A stretch of 32,700 nt of DNA from Methanobacteriaceae archaeon (GCA_011620845.1 WOYJ01000029.1:1-32700), one strand, 5' to 3'. Shown: positions 1 through 8,445, counted from the first letter of the stretch. Notes: a model not told the origin generated them from the sequence alone. Made by a program: numbers and translations.

Positions 1-5
1 ATAGT

Positions 6-845
6 ATGAATCCCTATGTAGAAATAATAAGGCCTGGAAACGCTATTTTAACGGTTATAGCAGTCTTGCTTGTGGCATTTATAAGCGGAGTCTTTACCAT
101 AGATGTTTTAATAGCATGTGTCGTGGTTTTTATGGCCACGGGCTTTGGTAATGCGGTGAATGATTATTTTGATCATAAGATCGATGCGGTTAATAAACCG
201 GAAAGGCCTATTCCCTCTGGCCGGATGTCCTTGAAGAGGGCTGGATATTATTCACTGGCACTGGCCTTATTAGCCAATATTCTGGCAGTTTTATTCCTTG
301 GTCTTGTACCGGAATTAATTGTACTGGCCAGCACCCTGCTAATGTTTTATTACGCCCACACCCTTAAAAAGAAACTGTTAATTGGCAATTTTAGTATTTC
401 ATTTTTAACTGGACTTAGTTTTGTATTCGGGGGCGTAGTAGTAGGGACAACCATTGATTCCATCTATCTGGGCTTTTTCGCCTTCCTATCCACCATGATG
501 CGGGAGATAATTAAGGATATGGAGGATGTTAAAGGAGATAAGATGGAAGGGGCGGGTACACTGCCCATAGTTTATGGTATGAAGGCATCGTCTATCCTGG
601 GTGCGTCATTCATGATCTTCGCCAGCCTCACCAGCCCCATCCTGTACTTCCTGGGAATATTAACCATATGGTACCTACCCGTTCTTTTCGTCGCCATTTT
701 GATCTTCTTATCCTCTGCAGCATCCATATTAAGGGACCGCTCAACTGAAAATGCCCGTAGAATCTCAGGGAGGGTTAAAATTGGTATGATGGTCACCCTT
801 ATAGCTTATGCTGCTGGTTCACCCTTCTTGCTTTCCCTGCTTTAA
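6..845 (+). CDS. UbiA-family prenyltransferase, probable digeranylgeranylglyceryl phosphate (DGGGP) synthase
   Basis: A 279-aa polytopic membrane protein of the UbiA superfamily. It carries the first Asp-rich motif N52DYFDHKID60 followed by NKPERPIPSG, which is typical of archaeal members, and the second Asp motif DMEDVKGD near residues 171-179. These motifs bind Mg-pyrophosphate. In archaea this family attaches the second geranylgeranyl chain to GGGP during ether-lipid synthesis in the membrane. That role is inferred from length, motif wording and the archaeal context; another UbiA prenyl transfer (quinone or heme) is less likely in a methanogen. About eight hydrophobic segments are visible. 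The ATG lies six bases into the window, so its ribosome binding site and promoter are mostly cut off. It converges on the methyltransferase downstream, with about 30 bases between the stops. Confidence 0.88.
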   Translation: MNPYVEIIRPGNAILTVIAVLLVAFISGVFTIDVLIACVVVFMATGFGNAVNDYFDHKIDAVNKPERPIPSGRMSLKRAGYYSLALALLANILAVLFLGLVPELIVLASTLLMFYYAHTLKKKLLIGNFSISFLTGLSFVFGGVVVGTTIDSIYLGFFAFLSTMMREIIKDMEDVKGDKMEGAGTLPIVYGMKASSILGASFMIFASLTSPILYFLGILTIWYLPVLFVAILIFLSSAASILRDRSTENARRISGRVKIGMMVTLIAYAAGSPFLLSLL

Positions 846-876
846 ATTCTTTATCATAAATTAACGGATTTAAAAA

Positions 877-1416
877 TCAATAATCACTCTTCCCAATCAC
901 GTACAGGTAAACACGGTCTTCCCGGTCAACTTCAAGGGGTGTCCATCCACTGAATGTCCATATATGGGAGACCACCCGGGTGCCGGGTTTAAGCTTCATT
1001 TGGAGTTTTTCCTTTAATTTTTCGTTGGTCTTCTGCCAGAGAAAAACAGTTACCACCGTAGCATCGCTTATGTCCTGGTTGAAGATATCTCCCCAGATGA
1101 TTTGAGTCCGCCTGTTAAGGCCCAGTAGTCTGAGTTTCACTCTGGACCAGAGAACCCGGAGTGGATCGGCTTCTATACCAATTCCTATGGCACGGTATTT
1201 GCGGGCTGCCTCCGCAACTATCCTCCCATCTCCTGATCCCAGATCGTAGACTACATCCCTGGAGTCCACCTCCGCCATATCCAGCATCTTATTTATCACC
1301 CTTTTAGAGGATGGTGACCAGGCAGCCCCTATAATAAGGGGCCACATGATTGAAATGGCGATAACTATGACTATAGCTATTATTAGGGGAAGGATTATAT
1401 CTATAAGATTAATCAA
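877..1416 (-). CDS. Membrane-anchored SAM-dependent methyltransferase, FAM173-like
   Basis: A 179-aa protein with one N-terminal hydrophobic helix (about residues 7-30) followed by a Rossmann methyltransferase domain. Motif I is D58LGSGDGR65, with an acidic residue in GIEAD near 82. The block WSPSSKRVINKMLDMA before motif I, and the single TM anchor, resemble the FAM173/ATPSCKMT lysine methyltransferases; that assignment is inference from pattern. The substrate is unknown. Translation appears to start at a TTG, because an AGAGGT Shine-Dalgarno site lies about 7 bases upstream (near 1424-1429) and no ATG precedes the TM helix. It is transcribed alone and converges on the prenyltransferase gene. 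Confidence 0.8.
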   Translation of the reverse strand: MINLIDIILPLIIAIVIVIAISIMWPLIIGAAWSPSSKRVINKMLDMAEVDSRDVVYDLGSGDGRIVAEAARKYRAIGIGIEADPLRVLWSRVKLRLLGLNRRTQIIWGDIFNQDISDATVVTVFLWQKTNEKLKEKLQMKLKPGTRVVSHIWTFSGWTPLEVDREDRVYLYVIGKSDY

Positions 1417-1570
1417 ATTCTGAACCTCTTAGATTTTTATAGGGATTTGTACTATAAGTCTACTACTCACATTAAATTAAATCAAAGAATGTGCAAATTA
1501 ATATATAAATTGATGGTGTAATCAAAATGTTCTAAAAATTAGGTGCAATGAAATAGTTAAAGAAATTAGT

Positions 1571-1615
1571 TAATTCAAGGTTAAAAGAGATTAGTGTAAT
1601 TCAAAGGTTAAAAGT
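1571..1615. repeat. Direct repeat upstream of tRNA-Ala
   Basis: Two near-identical copies, TAATTCAAGGTTAAAAG at 1571-1587 and TAATTCAAAGGTTAAAAG at 1598-1615, lie about 27 bases apart just upstream of the tRNA. The second copy sits roughly where a TATA element for the tRNA would be (centre near -30). They may be a duplicated promoter or a regulator site; this is inference. The rest of 1417-1648 is AT-rich and I see no gene in it. Confidence 0.5.
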
Positions 1616-1648
1616 AATTTATTCCAGCATCTCGAATCAAAAAATTAG

Positions 1649-1721
1649 GGGCTGGTAGCTCAGGTGGTAGAGCGTTGCCTTCGCAAGGCAGAGGCCGCGG
1701 GTTCAAATCCCGCCCAGTCCA
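1649..1721 (+). tRNA. tRNA-Ala (anticodon CGC)
   Basis: The sequence folds as a full cloverleaf. The acceptor arms are GGGCTGG at 1649-1655 and CCAGTCC at 1714-1720. The D stem is GCTC/GAGC. The anticodon stem is TTGCC/GGCAG around the loop TTCGCAA, which gives anticodon CGC. The T arm is GCGGG-TTCAAAT-CCCGC. The discriminator base is A at 1721 and CCA is not encoded. A G3-U70 wobble pair, the classical alanine identity element, agrees with the anticodon. There is no intron. The CDGSH gene begins only 31 bases downstream. Confidence 0.97.
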
Positions 1722-1752
1722 TTTAAGGCCCGATAATAGGGAGGATAATAAA

Positions 1753-2472
1753 ATGTCTGAAAAACGAATAAAAGTAGTAGGAAACGGACCATATCTTGTT
1801 AAAGGCAATGTCCCGCTTTATAAGCAGATAATAGTAACTGATGAGGCAGGCCATACCAAGGAATTTAAGGATGAAAAGCAATATCCGGAAAAGGAAACTT
1901 ATATCCTCTGCCGCTGTGGTGAATCAAAGGACAAACCCTACTGTGATGGTACACATAACCATATTGATTTCGACGGTACTGAAGTAGCAAGCAGGAAGCC
2001 GTACGTGGAGAAAGCAGATATTTTTGAAGGGCCCGAGTTAAGATTAACCGATGTATATGAATTCTGCGACCATTCAAGATTCTGCATGCGGGCCGGGGGA
2101 ATCAGGAAACTCATAGGAAATTCAAATGACCCCGAGGCCAGGCAAACCGCCATAGAAGAAGCCATGATATGCCCCTCTGGAAGACTGGTTCTATGGGATA
2201 AAAAAACGGGTGAACCCTTTGAAAAGGAATATGAACAGTCCATAGTCCTGGTTCATGATGAACAGAAGAAGTGTGAAGGGCCACTATGGGTAAGGGGGAA
2301 GATACCCATTGAATCATCCGATGGCAGCGAATATGAAAAACGTAACAGAGTAACCCTGTGCCGCTGCGGTAAATCAGAAAACAAGCCGTACTGTGATGGT
2401 AGCCACTGGATGAACGCCGAACAGAAGCTTAAGTTCCAGAAGAAGTGGGGACTCGACAAAAAGACCGACTGA
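1753..2472 (+). CDS. Double CDGSH iron-sulfur domain protein with central 4-Cys cluster domain
   Basis: A 239-aa soluble protein with two mitoNEET-type CDGSH motifs. The first has ligands C53, C55, C64 and H68 and the second C203, C205, C214 and H218. Each should bind a [2Fe-2S] cluster with 3Cys-1His ligation. Between them C105, C111, C140 and C174, with ICPSGRL around C140, look like a divergent mono-cluster ferredoxin domain (Fer4_19-like). Function is probably electron transfer or redox sensing; partner unknown. The ATG at 1753 is preceded by GGGAGG about 9 bases upstream. An in-frame start inside the tRNA at 1675 is an artefact. The short distance to the tRNA suggests read-through transcription. 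Confidence 0.85.
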   Translation: MSEKRIKVVGNGPYLVKGNVPLYKQIIVTDEAGHTKEFKDEKQYPEKETYILCRCGESKDKPYCDGTHNHIDFDGTEVASRKPYVEKADIFEGPELRLTDVYEFCDHSRFCMRAGGIRKLIGNSNDPEARQTAIEEAMICPSGRLVLWDKKTGEPFEKEYEQSIVLVHDEQKKCEGPLWVRGKIPIESSDGSEYEKRNRVTLCRCGKSENKPYCDGSHWMNAEQKLKFQKKWGLDKKTD

Positions 2473-2510
2473 ATTACATCTATAAATATTATAAAAAAAT
2501 TAGAGAAAAT

Positions 2511-3191
2511 ATGGGCCTATCTTCTATACTCGGTTACTTCGAGTCTTTAATTGAAGCTAATACGCCCTTTATTGTAAACAATGCACCATGGGCAGTATTT
2601 TTAGGATGCATAGTAGAACAGGTAATTGCCCCTATACCGGCCAGTCTCATAGTTTTAACCGCAACATTCCTGGTCATGCAGGGGGATGCCTTTTCCTTAG
2701 CATCTCTCGCGACTTTAATAGTTAAAATTGTAATCCCTGCATCGCTGGGTATGACTTTAGGGTCATTTTTCTACTACCTATTAGCTTACAGGTTTGGTAA
2801 ACCTTTCATTGGAAAAACCAGCCGCTTTTTAGGAGTCACTGTAGAAGATGTGGAGAACGTTGAAAGGCAGTTTAAGGAAAGCAGATACGAAGATATCTTC
2901 ATGTTCTTAGCCCGGTGTTTCCCAGTGATACCCAGTATAGCTTTAAACCTGTTCTGTGGCCTGGTAAGATACGATCTAAAGAAATATGTTATAACCATCT
3001 TTTTTGGGTCAGTAGTGCAGATGTTAGGTTGGGGGATCGTGGCTTGGTTGTTCGGAAGCGTCTATGAAACACTAGAGGATACGGTATACTTATTAGGTAA
3101 TGTTTCAGTACTTTGTATAGTCTTTCTCCTTATTTGGTTTGTAGTTATGAAAAAAAGAGGCAGTGATAGAGGGAATATGGATAAAAGGTAA
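2511..3191 (+). CDS. DedA/VTT (SNARE-associated) family membrane protein
   Basis: A 226-aa hydrophobic protein if read from the ATG at 2511. An in-frame ATG at 2445 would overlap the CDGSH gene and add a polar leader, so I prefer 2511, although no clear Shine-Dalgarno site precedes it. The region E-x(3)-APIPAS near the first re-entrant loop and the later block F-x-ARCFPVIPS...LFCGLVRYDLKKY match the DedA/VTT pattern (glutamate with proline-rich loop, then an R-x2-P loop followed by small residues). Bacterial DedA proteins include polyprenyl-phosphate translocases (UptA), but VTT proteins are diverse and this copy is divergent. It overlaps the next gene by 29 bases, suggesting an operon with the CDF transporter. 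Confidence 0.75.
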   Translation: MGLSSILGYFESLIEANTPFIVNNAPWAVFLGCIVEQVIAPIPASLIVLTATFLVMQGDAFSLASLATLIVKIVIPASLGMTLGSFFYYLLAYRFGKPFIGKTSRFLGVTVEDVENVERQFKESRYEDIFMFLARCFPVIPSIALNLFCGLVRYDLKKYVITIFFGSVVQMLGWGIVAWLFGSVYETLEDTVYLLGNVSVLCIVFLLIWFVVMKKRGSDRGNMDKR

Positions 3192-4082
3192 TAAGGACAG
3201 GTATAAGCATGAACTACCAGTCTTACTATACCATGTTAAAAGAATCTTAATCATAGTACTCGTCCTTAACATAGGAGTTGCCCTGGCCAAGATAATCTAT
3301 GGATACTGGACTAATTCCTTAAGCATAATCTCAGACGGATTCCACTCCCTATTTGATGGCACATCGAATGTCATCGGGATCATAGGTATCACCATAGCTT
3401 CCCGTCTCCCGGATAAGATCCACACCTATGGCCATGAAAAATTCGAAACCTTCGCTTCCATGGGGATTACATTTTTATTATTTATAACCTGTTTTGAGAT
3501 TCTACAATCTGCCTTTGGCCGGTTTTATCACCCAGAAATCCCTGAGATCACCATATTGGGCTTCCTCATCATGGGAATAACCTTCATCATTAACCTGGTT
3601 GTATCCTGGTATGAAAACAGGGAGGGGGAGAAATTAAAAAGCAATATACTGGTGGCTGATGCCAGACACACCAGGAGCGATGTATATGTGTCTATAGCTG
3701 TTATTTTAGGATTTATTGCCATTCAAATGGGTTTCAGCATAGTTGATCCTATCATCGCAGTTATAATAGCAGTACTAATTGCTAAGATGGGAATTCAGAT
3801 AATCAAAAGCAGTTCCAGTATCCTCCTAGACACGGCACCCCTGGATGAGGAGACAATTAGGAGCATAGTCAGTAAAGTTCCGGAGGTTAAAGAATGCCAC
3901 CGGATACGCTCCAGAGGTCAGTCTTCCCACATATTTGTAGACTTCCATGTGACTCTGGAATCCTTATCATCCCTTTCAGAGCCCATGAAGTAGCATATGT
4001 AGTGGAGGATAAATTGAAAAGTTCCATTCCTGAAATTGAGGATGTGGTGGTCCACGTGGAAGGTGACTCAGATAACTTTTAA
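3163..4082 (+). pseudogene. Cation diffusion facilitator (CDF) transporter, frameshifted near the 3' end
   Basis: The first frame (GTG at 3163, preceded by AGAGG; stop at 3993, 276 aa) encodes a CDF transporter. TM2 has S-D-G-F-H-S-L-F-D and TM5 has ADARHTRSD. These H-x3-D pairs form the HD-type metal site usual for Zn or Mn/Fe members. The cytoplasmic C-terminal domain begins normally (IVSKVPEVKECHRIRSRG, then HIFVDFHV) but stops after SLSEPMK. The missing end (AHEVAYVVEDKLKSS, then IPEIEDVVVHVEGD) is present in another frame up to 4082. Adding one G in the GAGCCC stretch near 3979-3982 restores a continuous protein of about 306 aa. It is a real single-base deletion or a sequencing error. 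The short version keeps all TM segments and might still work. It lies between the DedA-like gene and tmk. Confidence 0.85.
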
Positions 4083-4117
4083 GTAACCTTCGAGATATTA
4101 AGATAAAGGTTAAAAAC

Positions 4118-4693
4118 ATGTACATCTGTTTAGAAGGTATCGATGGTTCTGGTAAATCCACCCAGATCACGTTGCTTGAGAAATGGCTTAACGATATTGG
4201 CCAGGAGGTCCTGCGAGTCCGGGAACCTACACAATCTGATGTGGGGGTTTTGCTCCGAAAGATGCTGGCCAGTTCCCAGGCGACAGAGGAAAACGTCCAG
4301 AGAACCCTGGCCCTGCTTTTTGCAGCGGATCGAACCGTTTTAATGAAGGAAATAGAGGAAGCAAAATCTGCAGGTAACGTGGTGATAAGTGATCGATGCT
4401 TCTATTCCAGTATGGTGTATCAAAATGATATAGAATGGATATCCCAGATAAACAAATACGCGAAAAGGCCGGATATAACCATACTGCTTGATCTGGAGAC
4501 TGAAACTGCACTTAAAAGATGTGAGGGCAAGGATCACTTCGAAAATATGGATTTTCTAAAGAATGTCAGAGATAAATATCTGGAACTGGCAGAAAAAGAA
4601 GATTTCTACGTTATAAACGCTAATAATGGTATAAACAAGGTACATGATGATATAAAGAGGGTTCTCTCACCTAAATTTGGAGTCTGTATCTGA
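4118..4693 (+). CDS. tmk: Thymidylate kinase (dTMP kinase)
   Basis: A 191-aa P-loop nucleoside monophosphate kinase. It has Walker A GIDGSGKST at residues 7-15, the REP motif (VREPTQS) near 34-40 and the DR-Y signature SDRCFYSSMVYQ near 90-101. These are the usual TMK landmarks for dTMP phosphorylation to dTDP. The ATG at 4118 has AAAGGTT about 6 bases upstream. It follows the broken CDF gene by 35 bases and is probably in the same transcription unit. Family assignment is secure; archaeal genomes sometimes carry more than one copy, which cannot be judged here. Confidence 0.92.
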   Translation: MYICLEGIDGSGKSTQITLLEKWLNDIGQEVLRVREPTQSDVGVLLRKMLASSQATEENVQRTLALLFAADRTVLMKEIEEAKSAGNVVISDRCFYSSMVYQNDIEWISQINKYAKRPDITILLDLETETALKRCEGKDHFENMDFLKNVRDKYLELAEKEDFYVINANNGINKVHDDIKRVLSPKFGVCI

Positions 4694-4870
4694 ATTACTT
4701 CGTTTAAAAAATAATATCAAAAAAAATTGAATCACCATAAAAAAAATTTAAGTACTATTTTCACCATAATAATCTTTAATTAGGCTTAAATAGGAAAAAA
4801 TTGGAATATCAAGATGTATGGAATATTTAAAGGTAATACAAATAATCAAGAAAGAGGAGTGTTCTTTTAG

Positions 4871-5287
4871 ATGATGGACAAGGATGAACTCATAGACATG
4901 ATAATAACCACGCCTATAGAGAAGATTGAAGGTCCTGAAGATGTCTGGGAAGCACATATAGACCTTGGAGATGATAAAACACTGGTGGTTGGGTATAAAG
5001 GAGAGGAGGATTTCTGTGATGAATCTGATGAGGAATGTGTGGTGACCTATTCCTGGTACTGGGAACTTCGTAACTCAGACAGCTGGGATCTTATACAGGA
5101 AAACCGCGATGGCGACCTGACTTTCTGTACGCCTTCACAGAAGGAGCCCTGGAGTGATGAAAGCACCTTCGAGGAGATCGGTGACCTGTCCAGCTCAAAG
5201 ATATGTACCTTCAGCGACCAGAACCATATAGAGGATATAGCTCCAGATATAGCCGATGAAATCACCGACTGGTTGGAGAAAGATTGA
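4871..5287 (+). CDS. Acidic hypothetical protein
   Basis: A 138-aa soluble protein that I do not recognise. It is strongly acidic with many Asp and Glu residues, and rich in Trp in the middle (TYSWYWELRNSDSWDLI). It has four Cys residues, two of them in FCDESDEEC. A GAGGAG Shine-Dalgarno site at 4854-4859 precedes the ATG; ATG 4874 is an alternative start one codon later. It stands alone, with AT-rich spacers on both sides and a possible TATA element (ATATTTAAAG) near 4823-4832. Codon use looks like that of its neighbours, so it is probably a lineage-specific gene rather than a recent arrival. Confidence 0.75.
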   Translation: MMDKDELIDMIITTPIEKIEGPEDVWEAHIDLGDDKTLVVGYKGEEDFCDESDEECVVTYSWYWELRNSDSWDLIQENRDGDLTFCTPSQKEPWSDESTFEEIGDLSSSKICTFSDQNHIEDIAPDIADEITDWLEKD

Positions 5288-5393
5288 AAAAAAATCTAGT
5301 ACATTCACTGATAAAAACGGATCCTTTAACGATTGATAAATGAATACTTTAATGATATACGAACAAATTACTTATTTTTATTTAAAAAAAGAG

Positions 5394-5606
5394 TTAAGGA
5401 CCACTTAATTCCTTAATTCTTTCATTTAGTGCCTTGACTATATAGTCCCTGGCTTCTTCCAGTTTTTCTTTTTCTCCTAATAGGTAGGGACCGTCTTCGG
5501 TTTGTTTGACGGTAATTTCTGGATATTCCTCCAGTAACTTGGCCAGGATCTGTCCGTGTACTCCCCGAGGGATCATCATTTCGTACTTGGTAACTTCTTC
5601 TTCCAT
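5394..5606 (-). CDS. Small conserved hypothetical protein, KH-like in appearance
   Basis: A 70-aa charged protein read from the ATG at 5606. A GAGTTGAT Shine-Dalgarno-like site precedes this ATG, while a TTG three codons upstream lies inside that site and is less likely. The segment PRGVHGQILAKLLEEYPEI followed by a short beta segment and a helix (EEARDYIVKALNERIKEL) looks like a minimal alpha/beta, KH-like nucleic-acid binding fold with a G-x-x-G-like turn. That comparison is weak inference. It lies 57 bases downstream of tyrS on the same strand and may be cotranscribed. Confidence 0.7.
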   Translation of the reverse strand: MEEEVTKYEMMIPRGVHGQILAKLLEEYPEITVKQTEDGPYLLGEKEKLEEARDYIVKALNERIKELSGP

Positions 5607-5663
5607 GGAAATCAACTCTTTTTAATATAAATTATCTATTATGTTTAAATATTACATTCCTGG

Positions 5664-6626
5664 TTAATTGTCCTTTAAATATTTCCTTACAGGCTCAAAT
5701 ATTTGGATAAGCTTATCAGCCACTGCATTTTTAAGGTCCAGAGGATGCAATTCCTTCTTCTGGTAGGTATCCTTTAACTGCTCCTGGGTTAATTCCAGGT
5801 TCCCCCCGAATTTGGGTGGTCTTTCTATGAGCAAGATACGAGTTTCAGTGAAAATAAAATGTTCAGCTATCTCTATGATGGGATTACCTTCCACCTGGCC
5901 CTGTGGACAGTAGCTCTTCTTAATTTTTGCTTTTATTTCCTCAGGTGTATCATCGATGGCTATGAAATTCTCCTTAGAGGAAGACATCTTATCTGATCCA
6001 TCAGTCCCATGTAACAGGGGCGTATGTATACAGACGGGGGGTTCATACCCCATTTTGGGTAGGTTCTCACGGGCGAGCATGTGTATCTTACGCTGCTCCA
6101 TCCCCCCCAGTGCCAGGTCTGTTTCTAAAAACATCATGTCTATAACCTGCATGAGGGGGTAGATGACCTCGGCCACCTTATGGTCTTTGCTTTCCCTGGT
6201 TATCTGGGCCATGCTCCTTTTAGCCCGGGCCAGGGTGGTTGATAGAGCTAATTCATATACCTTGTAGGTGTAATCCTCCCCGGTCTGGAAGGTGGAGCCT
6301 AAAATGAACTCGGTATCCTCACCTAAACCCAGGGCACGGAAACATCTTATGTTATAGTCTGAGATTTCTTTGATCTCCTCCAGACTTCCCTTACCATTTA
6401 AGTAGGCATGTAGGTCGGCCAGGAGGATTTTGATTTTAAAGCCAGCTTCCTGGAGGTTCATCATCTTCCGGATGGTGATGGCATGTCCTAAATGGATCTT
6501 ACCAGAGGGTTCAAAGCCGATGTAGGCCGTCTTTGTTTCCTTTTTGATCTTATCCTCCAGTTCCTCCCGGGTTACTATTTCCAAAGTGCCTCTACTTATC
6601 AGTTCTATTTTAGATTCTAATCCCAT
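5664..6626 (-). CDS. tyrS: Tyrosyl-tRNA synthetase, archaeal short type
   Basis: A 320-aa class I aminoacyl-tRNA synthetase. HLGH at residues 45-48 is the HIGH motif, in the context [19 protein letters not shown] lies near residues 211-215. The length and lack of an S4 domain match archaeal and eukaryotic-type TyrRS rather than the bacterial enzyme. It charges tRNA-Tyr in the cytoplasm. A GTGAT-containing Shine-Dalgarno site lies just before the ATG. The 3' neighbour is the small KH-like protein, the 5' neighbour is nmd3, both on the same strand with short spacers. Confidence 0.95.
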   Translation of the reverse strand: MGLESKIELISRGTLEIVTREELEDKIKKETKTAYIGFEPSGKIHLGHAITIRKMMNLQEAGFKIKILLADLHAYLNGKGSLEEIKEISDYNIRCFRALGLGEDTEFILGSTFQTGEDYTYKVYELALSTTLARAKRSMAQITRESKDHKVAEVIYPLMQVIDMMFLETDLALGGMEQRKIHMLARENLPKMGYEPPVCIHTPLLHGTDGSDKMSSSKENFIAIDDTPEEIKAKIKKSYCPQGQVEGNPIIEIAEHFIFTETRILLIERPPKFGGNLELTQEQLKDTYQKKELHPLDLKNAVADKLIQIFEPVRKYLKDN

Positions 6627-6696
6627 TCTATCACTATTAGTTTGAATATGAAAAATTTACCTTATTGCAAAATTTACCTAATTTGTACCTATTAGT

Positions 6697-7752
6697 TTAA
6701 TCTAATAAATAAAAAACGTTACCTATCTCCACCACTTTTACCTCTTCTCCAATGGTGATGGGGGGAGAGTCCTGGTGGATGGCGATATCCACCGGTTGGT
6801 AAGTTTCGGGGTGTAAAATCTGGATGGATTCTGGTGTTTTAGATGAGACCAGGACTGATTTGACTTCGTCTTTCCTGGCCACCACTTCCAGTTTCCCAGC
6901 GGACTTCCAGGGTATCGATATTCTCTCTGAGGATTCTAAATCCTTTAAGTAAATTTTACTCCCATCGTAACCAGTTACCTGATTCGGTAAATCATGGTAT
7001 TTAACGAAATCACCCTTCAGAAAGTGGGGGAGTCTTAAAAGTATCCAAACCCTGTAGAGATCCTTTCCCGCACTTTTGTCACGGCCCATTAATCGGGGCG
7101 ATTTGTTAATCATCCCTCCCAATTTGTTTTTAAGTGATTCAGTGAGTTTTCGGGCGACCTTGTAAGAACCGATGTAGTAGTCTACTCCCTCTTTTATCTG
7201 GGTCCTCTGGGAGATGTAGGCCATTCTGTTTTCCTGGGAAAGCTTTTCCAATCGTGTCCTTAAATCTTCATCGGCAGTTTCAATTTCCTCTGCAGAAAGG
7301 CTCCTGTCATCTGCCCTTAACTGTATAACCGCCTCATAGTATCCTGATGCATACTTGCTGCACTCGCTGCAGACGGTCTTATCTATTTTAACCTTCACCA
7401 GGAATTCCTGAGACACTTCTCCACCTAAAACCTGTCCAGTTACTTTAATTAGAAATTCAAGGATTGATCCACGGACATTTTCAAGTTCAAGCACTATATT
7501 GGTGTCTGATGCTAACTCAGAAACTTCGATATGTTCTAAAATAGTTTCAACCGCCTGGTCTTCAAGGAACAGGTTCGAATCGTACCATCTACCTTTTTTC
7601 TGGACTGATCCGCACTGGGTGCAGGTGGTTAAATTTATTTCATCCGGAACAGTAATTAGATTGAAATCTTCAATAAAACAAGAGCGGCAGAGACCATTGA
7701 AAAGTTCTTCATCAGTCTTTCCACACCGGGGGCAGAATGCTTTACCTTTCAA
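6697..7752 (-). CDS. NMD3 family 60S/50S ribosome-associated protein
   Basis: A 351-aa protein with the NMD3 N-terminal zinc-binding layout. CPRC at 8-11 pairs with CRSC near 22-25, and CTQC near 44-47 pairs with a later CSEC near 126. The remainder is a mixed alpha/beta NMD3 core. Eukaryotic NMD3 is an adaptor for 60S subunit export; archaeal versions lack the export tail and are thought to act in large-subunit maturation. The start seems to be TTG (7752-7750), because no ATG occurs upstream of the conserved GKAFCPRC block. It lies in the minus-strand translation cluster between aIF2-beta and tyrS. Confidence 0.88.
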   Translation of the reverse strand: MKGKAFCPRCGKTDEELFNGLCRSCFIEDFNLITVPDEINLTTCTQCGSVQKKGRWYDSNLFLEDQAVETILEHIEVSELASDTNIVLELENVRGSILEFLIKVTGQVLGGEVSQEFLVKVKIDKTVCSECSKYASGYYEAVIQLRADDRSLSAEEIETADEDLRTRLEKLSQENRMAYISQRTQIKEGVDYYIGSYKVARKLTESLKNKLGGMINKSPRLMGRDKSAGKDLYRVWILLRLPHFLKGDFVKYHDLPNQVTGYDGSKIYLKDLESSERISIPWKSAGKLEVVARKDEVKSVLVSSKTPESIQILHPETYQPVDIAIHQDSPPITIGEEVKVVEIGNVFYLLD

Positions 7753-7840
7753 TATTATCTCTACTCAAAAAATTTTGTAATAAAAAAAATTCTATTTATT
7801 TAACCCCGTAAGTAATATCATTGGGGGACAAATCCCAAAT

Positions 7841-8248
7841 TTAAAGGGTTTTAAGGGGGGCTTTAGCACCGCAGGCTTCACATTTAAGCAGGAATATGCG
7901 GTCTTCCCTTATTATGCGAGTGTCCGGCCTGTTGCATTCATGACACATGATGAATCTTTGCACGTAGTCATCTATCCTGTCGTTTATGAGATAGTGGGTG
8001 AATTTTCCCTGCATTATGGCCCGGCTACCCTCCAGGTTTCCTGCTGTACCCAGCTCCCTTAGAAGGAACTTCAGAATATGCTGGGGATCCCGGTTAAGGG
8101 CATCTGCGATCTCTGAAAAATTCTGGATAATGGTCCGATTACCCTGTATCATGGAGTATGCTTTAGGAACCTGGAATCTCTTGGTTTCCAGTACTTTCTG
8201 GGGCAGTTGATCTATGGCCCGGTCTAATAATTCGTTATAATCGCTCAT
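7841..8248 (-). CDS. Translation initiation factor aIF2 subunit beta
   Basis: A 135-aa protein of normal archaeal aIF2-beta size. It contains the central alpha/beta domain ([19 protein letters not shown], then [12 protein letters not shown]) and a C-terminal zinc ribbon with CHEC near residues 101-104 and CEAC near 124-127. It is part of the aIF2 heterotrimer that brings Met-tRNAi to the small subunit. A strong AGGAGGT Shine-Dalgarno site precedes the ATG by about 8 bases. It has its own TATA-containing promoter in the mcm-aIF2-beta spacer. Confidence 0.95.
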   Translation of the reverse strand: MSDYNELLDRAIDQLPQKVLETKRFQVPKAYSMIQGNRTIIQNFSEIADALNRDPQHILKFLLRELGTAGNLEGSRAIMQGKFTHYLINDRIDDYVQRFIMCHECNRPDTRIIREDRIFLLKCEACGAKAPLKTL

Positions 8249-8325
8249 GGTAAAAAACCTCCTGTAAATAAAAATAAACTGTTTAGTAGTGAGATAAATT
8301 TAGATATTAATAGTTAAACTTCTGG

Positions 8326-8336
8326 CTATATATATT
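8326..8336 (-). promoter_or_regulatory. TATA box upstream of aIF2-beta
   Basis: On the minus strand this reads AATATATATAG, a good archaeal TATA box about 80 bases upstream of the aIF2-beta ATG. Transcription would start near 8300, giving a leader of about 50 bases. The three TTCCCTTAC/TTCCCTAC repeats lie directly upstream of it. Confidence 0.6.
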
Positions 8337-8338
8337 AT

Positions 8339-8400
8339 TTCCCTTACCTAGATCCTATCTAGATAATATTTCCCTACTTAGAAAAAAGTTCCCTACCAAG
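8339..8400. repeat. Three spaced TTCCCT(T)AC repeats plus a TATCTAGATA palindrome
   Basis: Copies are TTCCCTTACCTA at 8339-8350, TTCCCTACTTAG at 8370-8381 and TTCCCTACCAAG at 8389-8400. A palindrome TATCTAGATA lies between the first two, near 8356-8365. They sit immediately upstream of the aIF2-beta TATA box and downstream of the mcm stop codon. The position fits activator or repressor sites; the factor is unknown. Confidence 0.5.
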
Positions 8401-8445
8401 GAAAAATAGGATAAAAATTCGGAAAATCAACCTCAAAAAAATGAA

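Noticed and set aside
1675..1752. N-terminal extension of the CDGSH protein to an ATG at 1675
   Set aside because: It would lie inside the tRNA-Ala gene; the ATG at 1753 has a good ribosome binding site.
1608..1808. Minus-strand open frame over the tRNA region
   Set aside because: It is the antisense of the tRNA and the start of the CDGSH gene, a common spurious frame.
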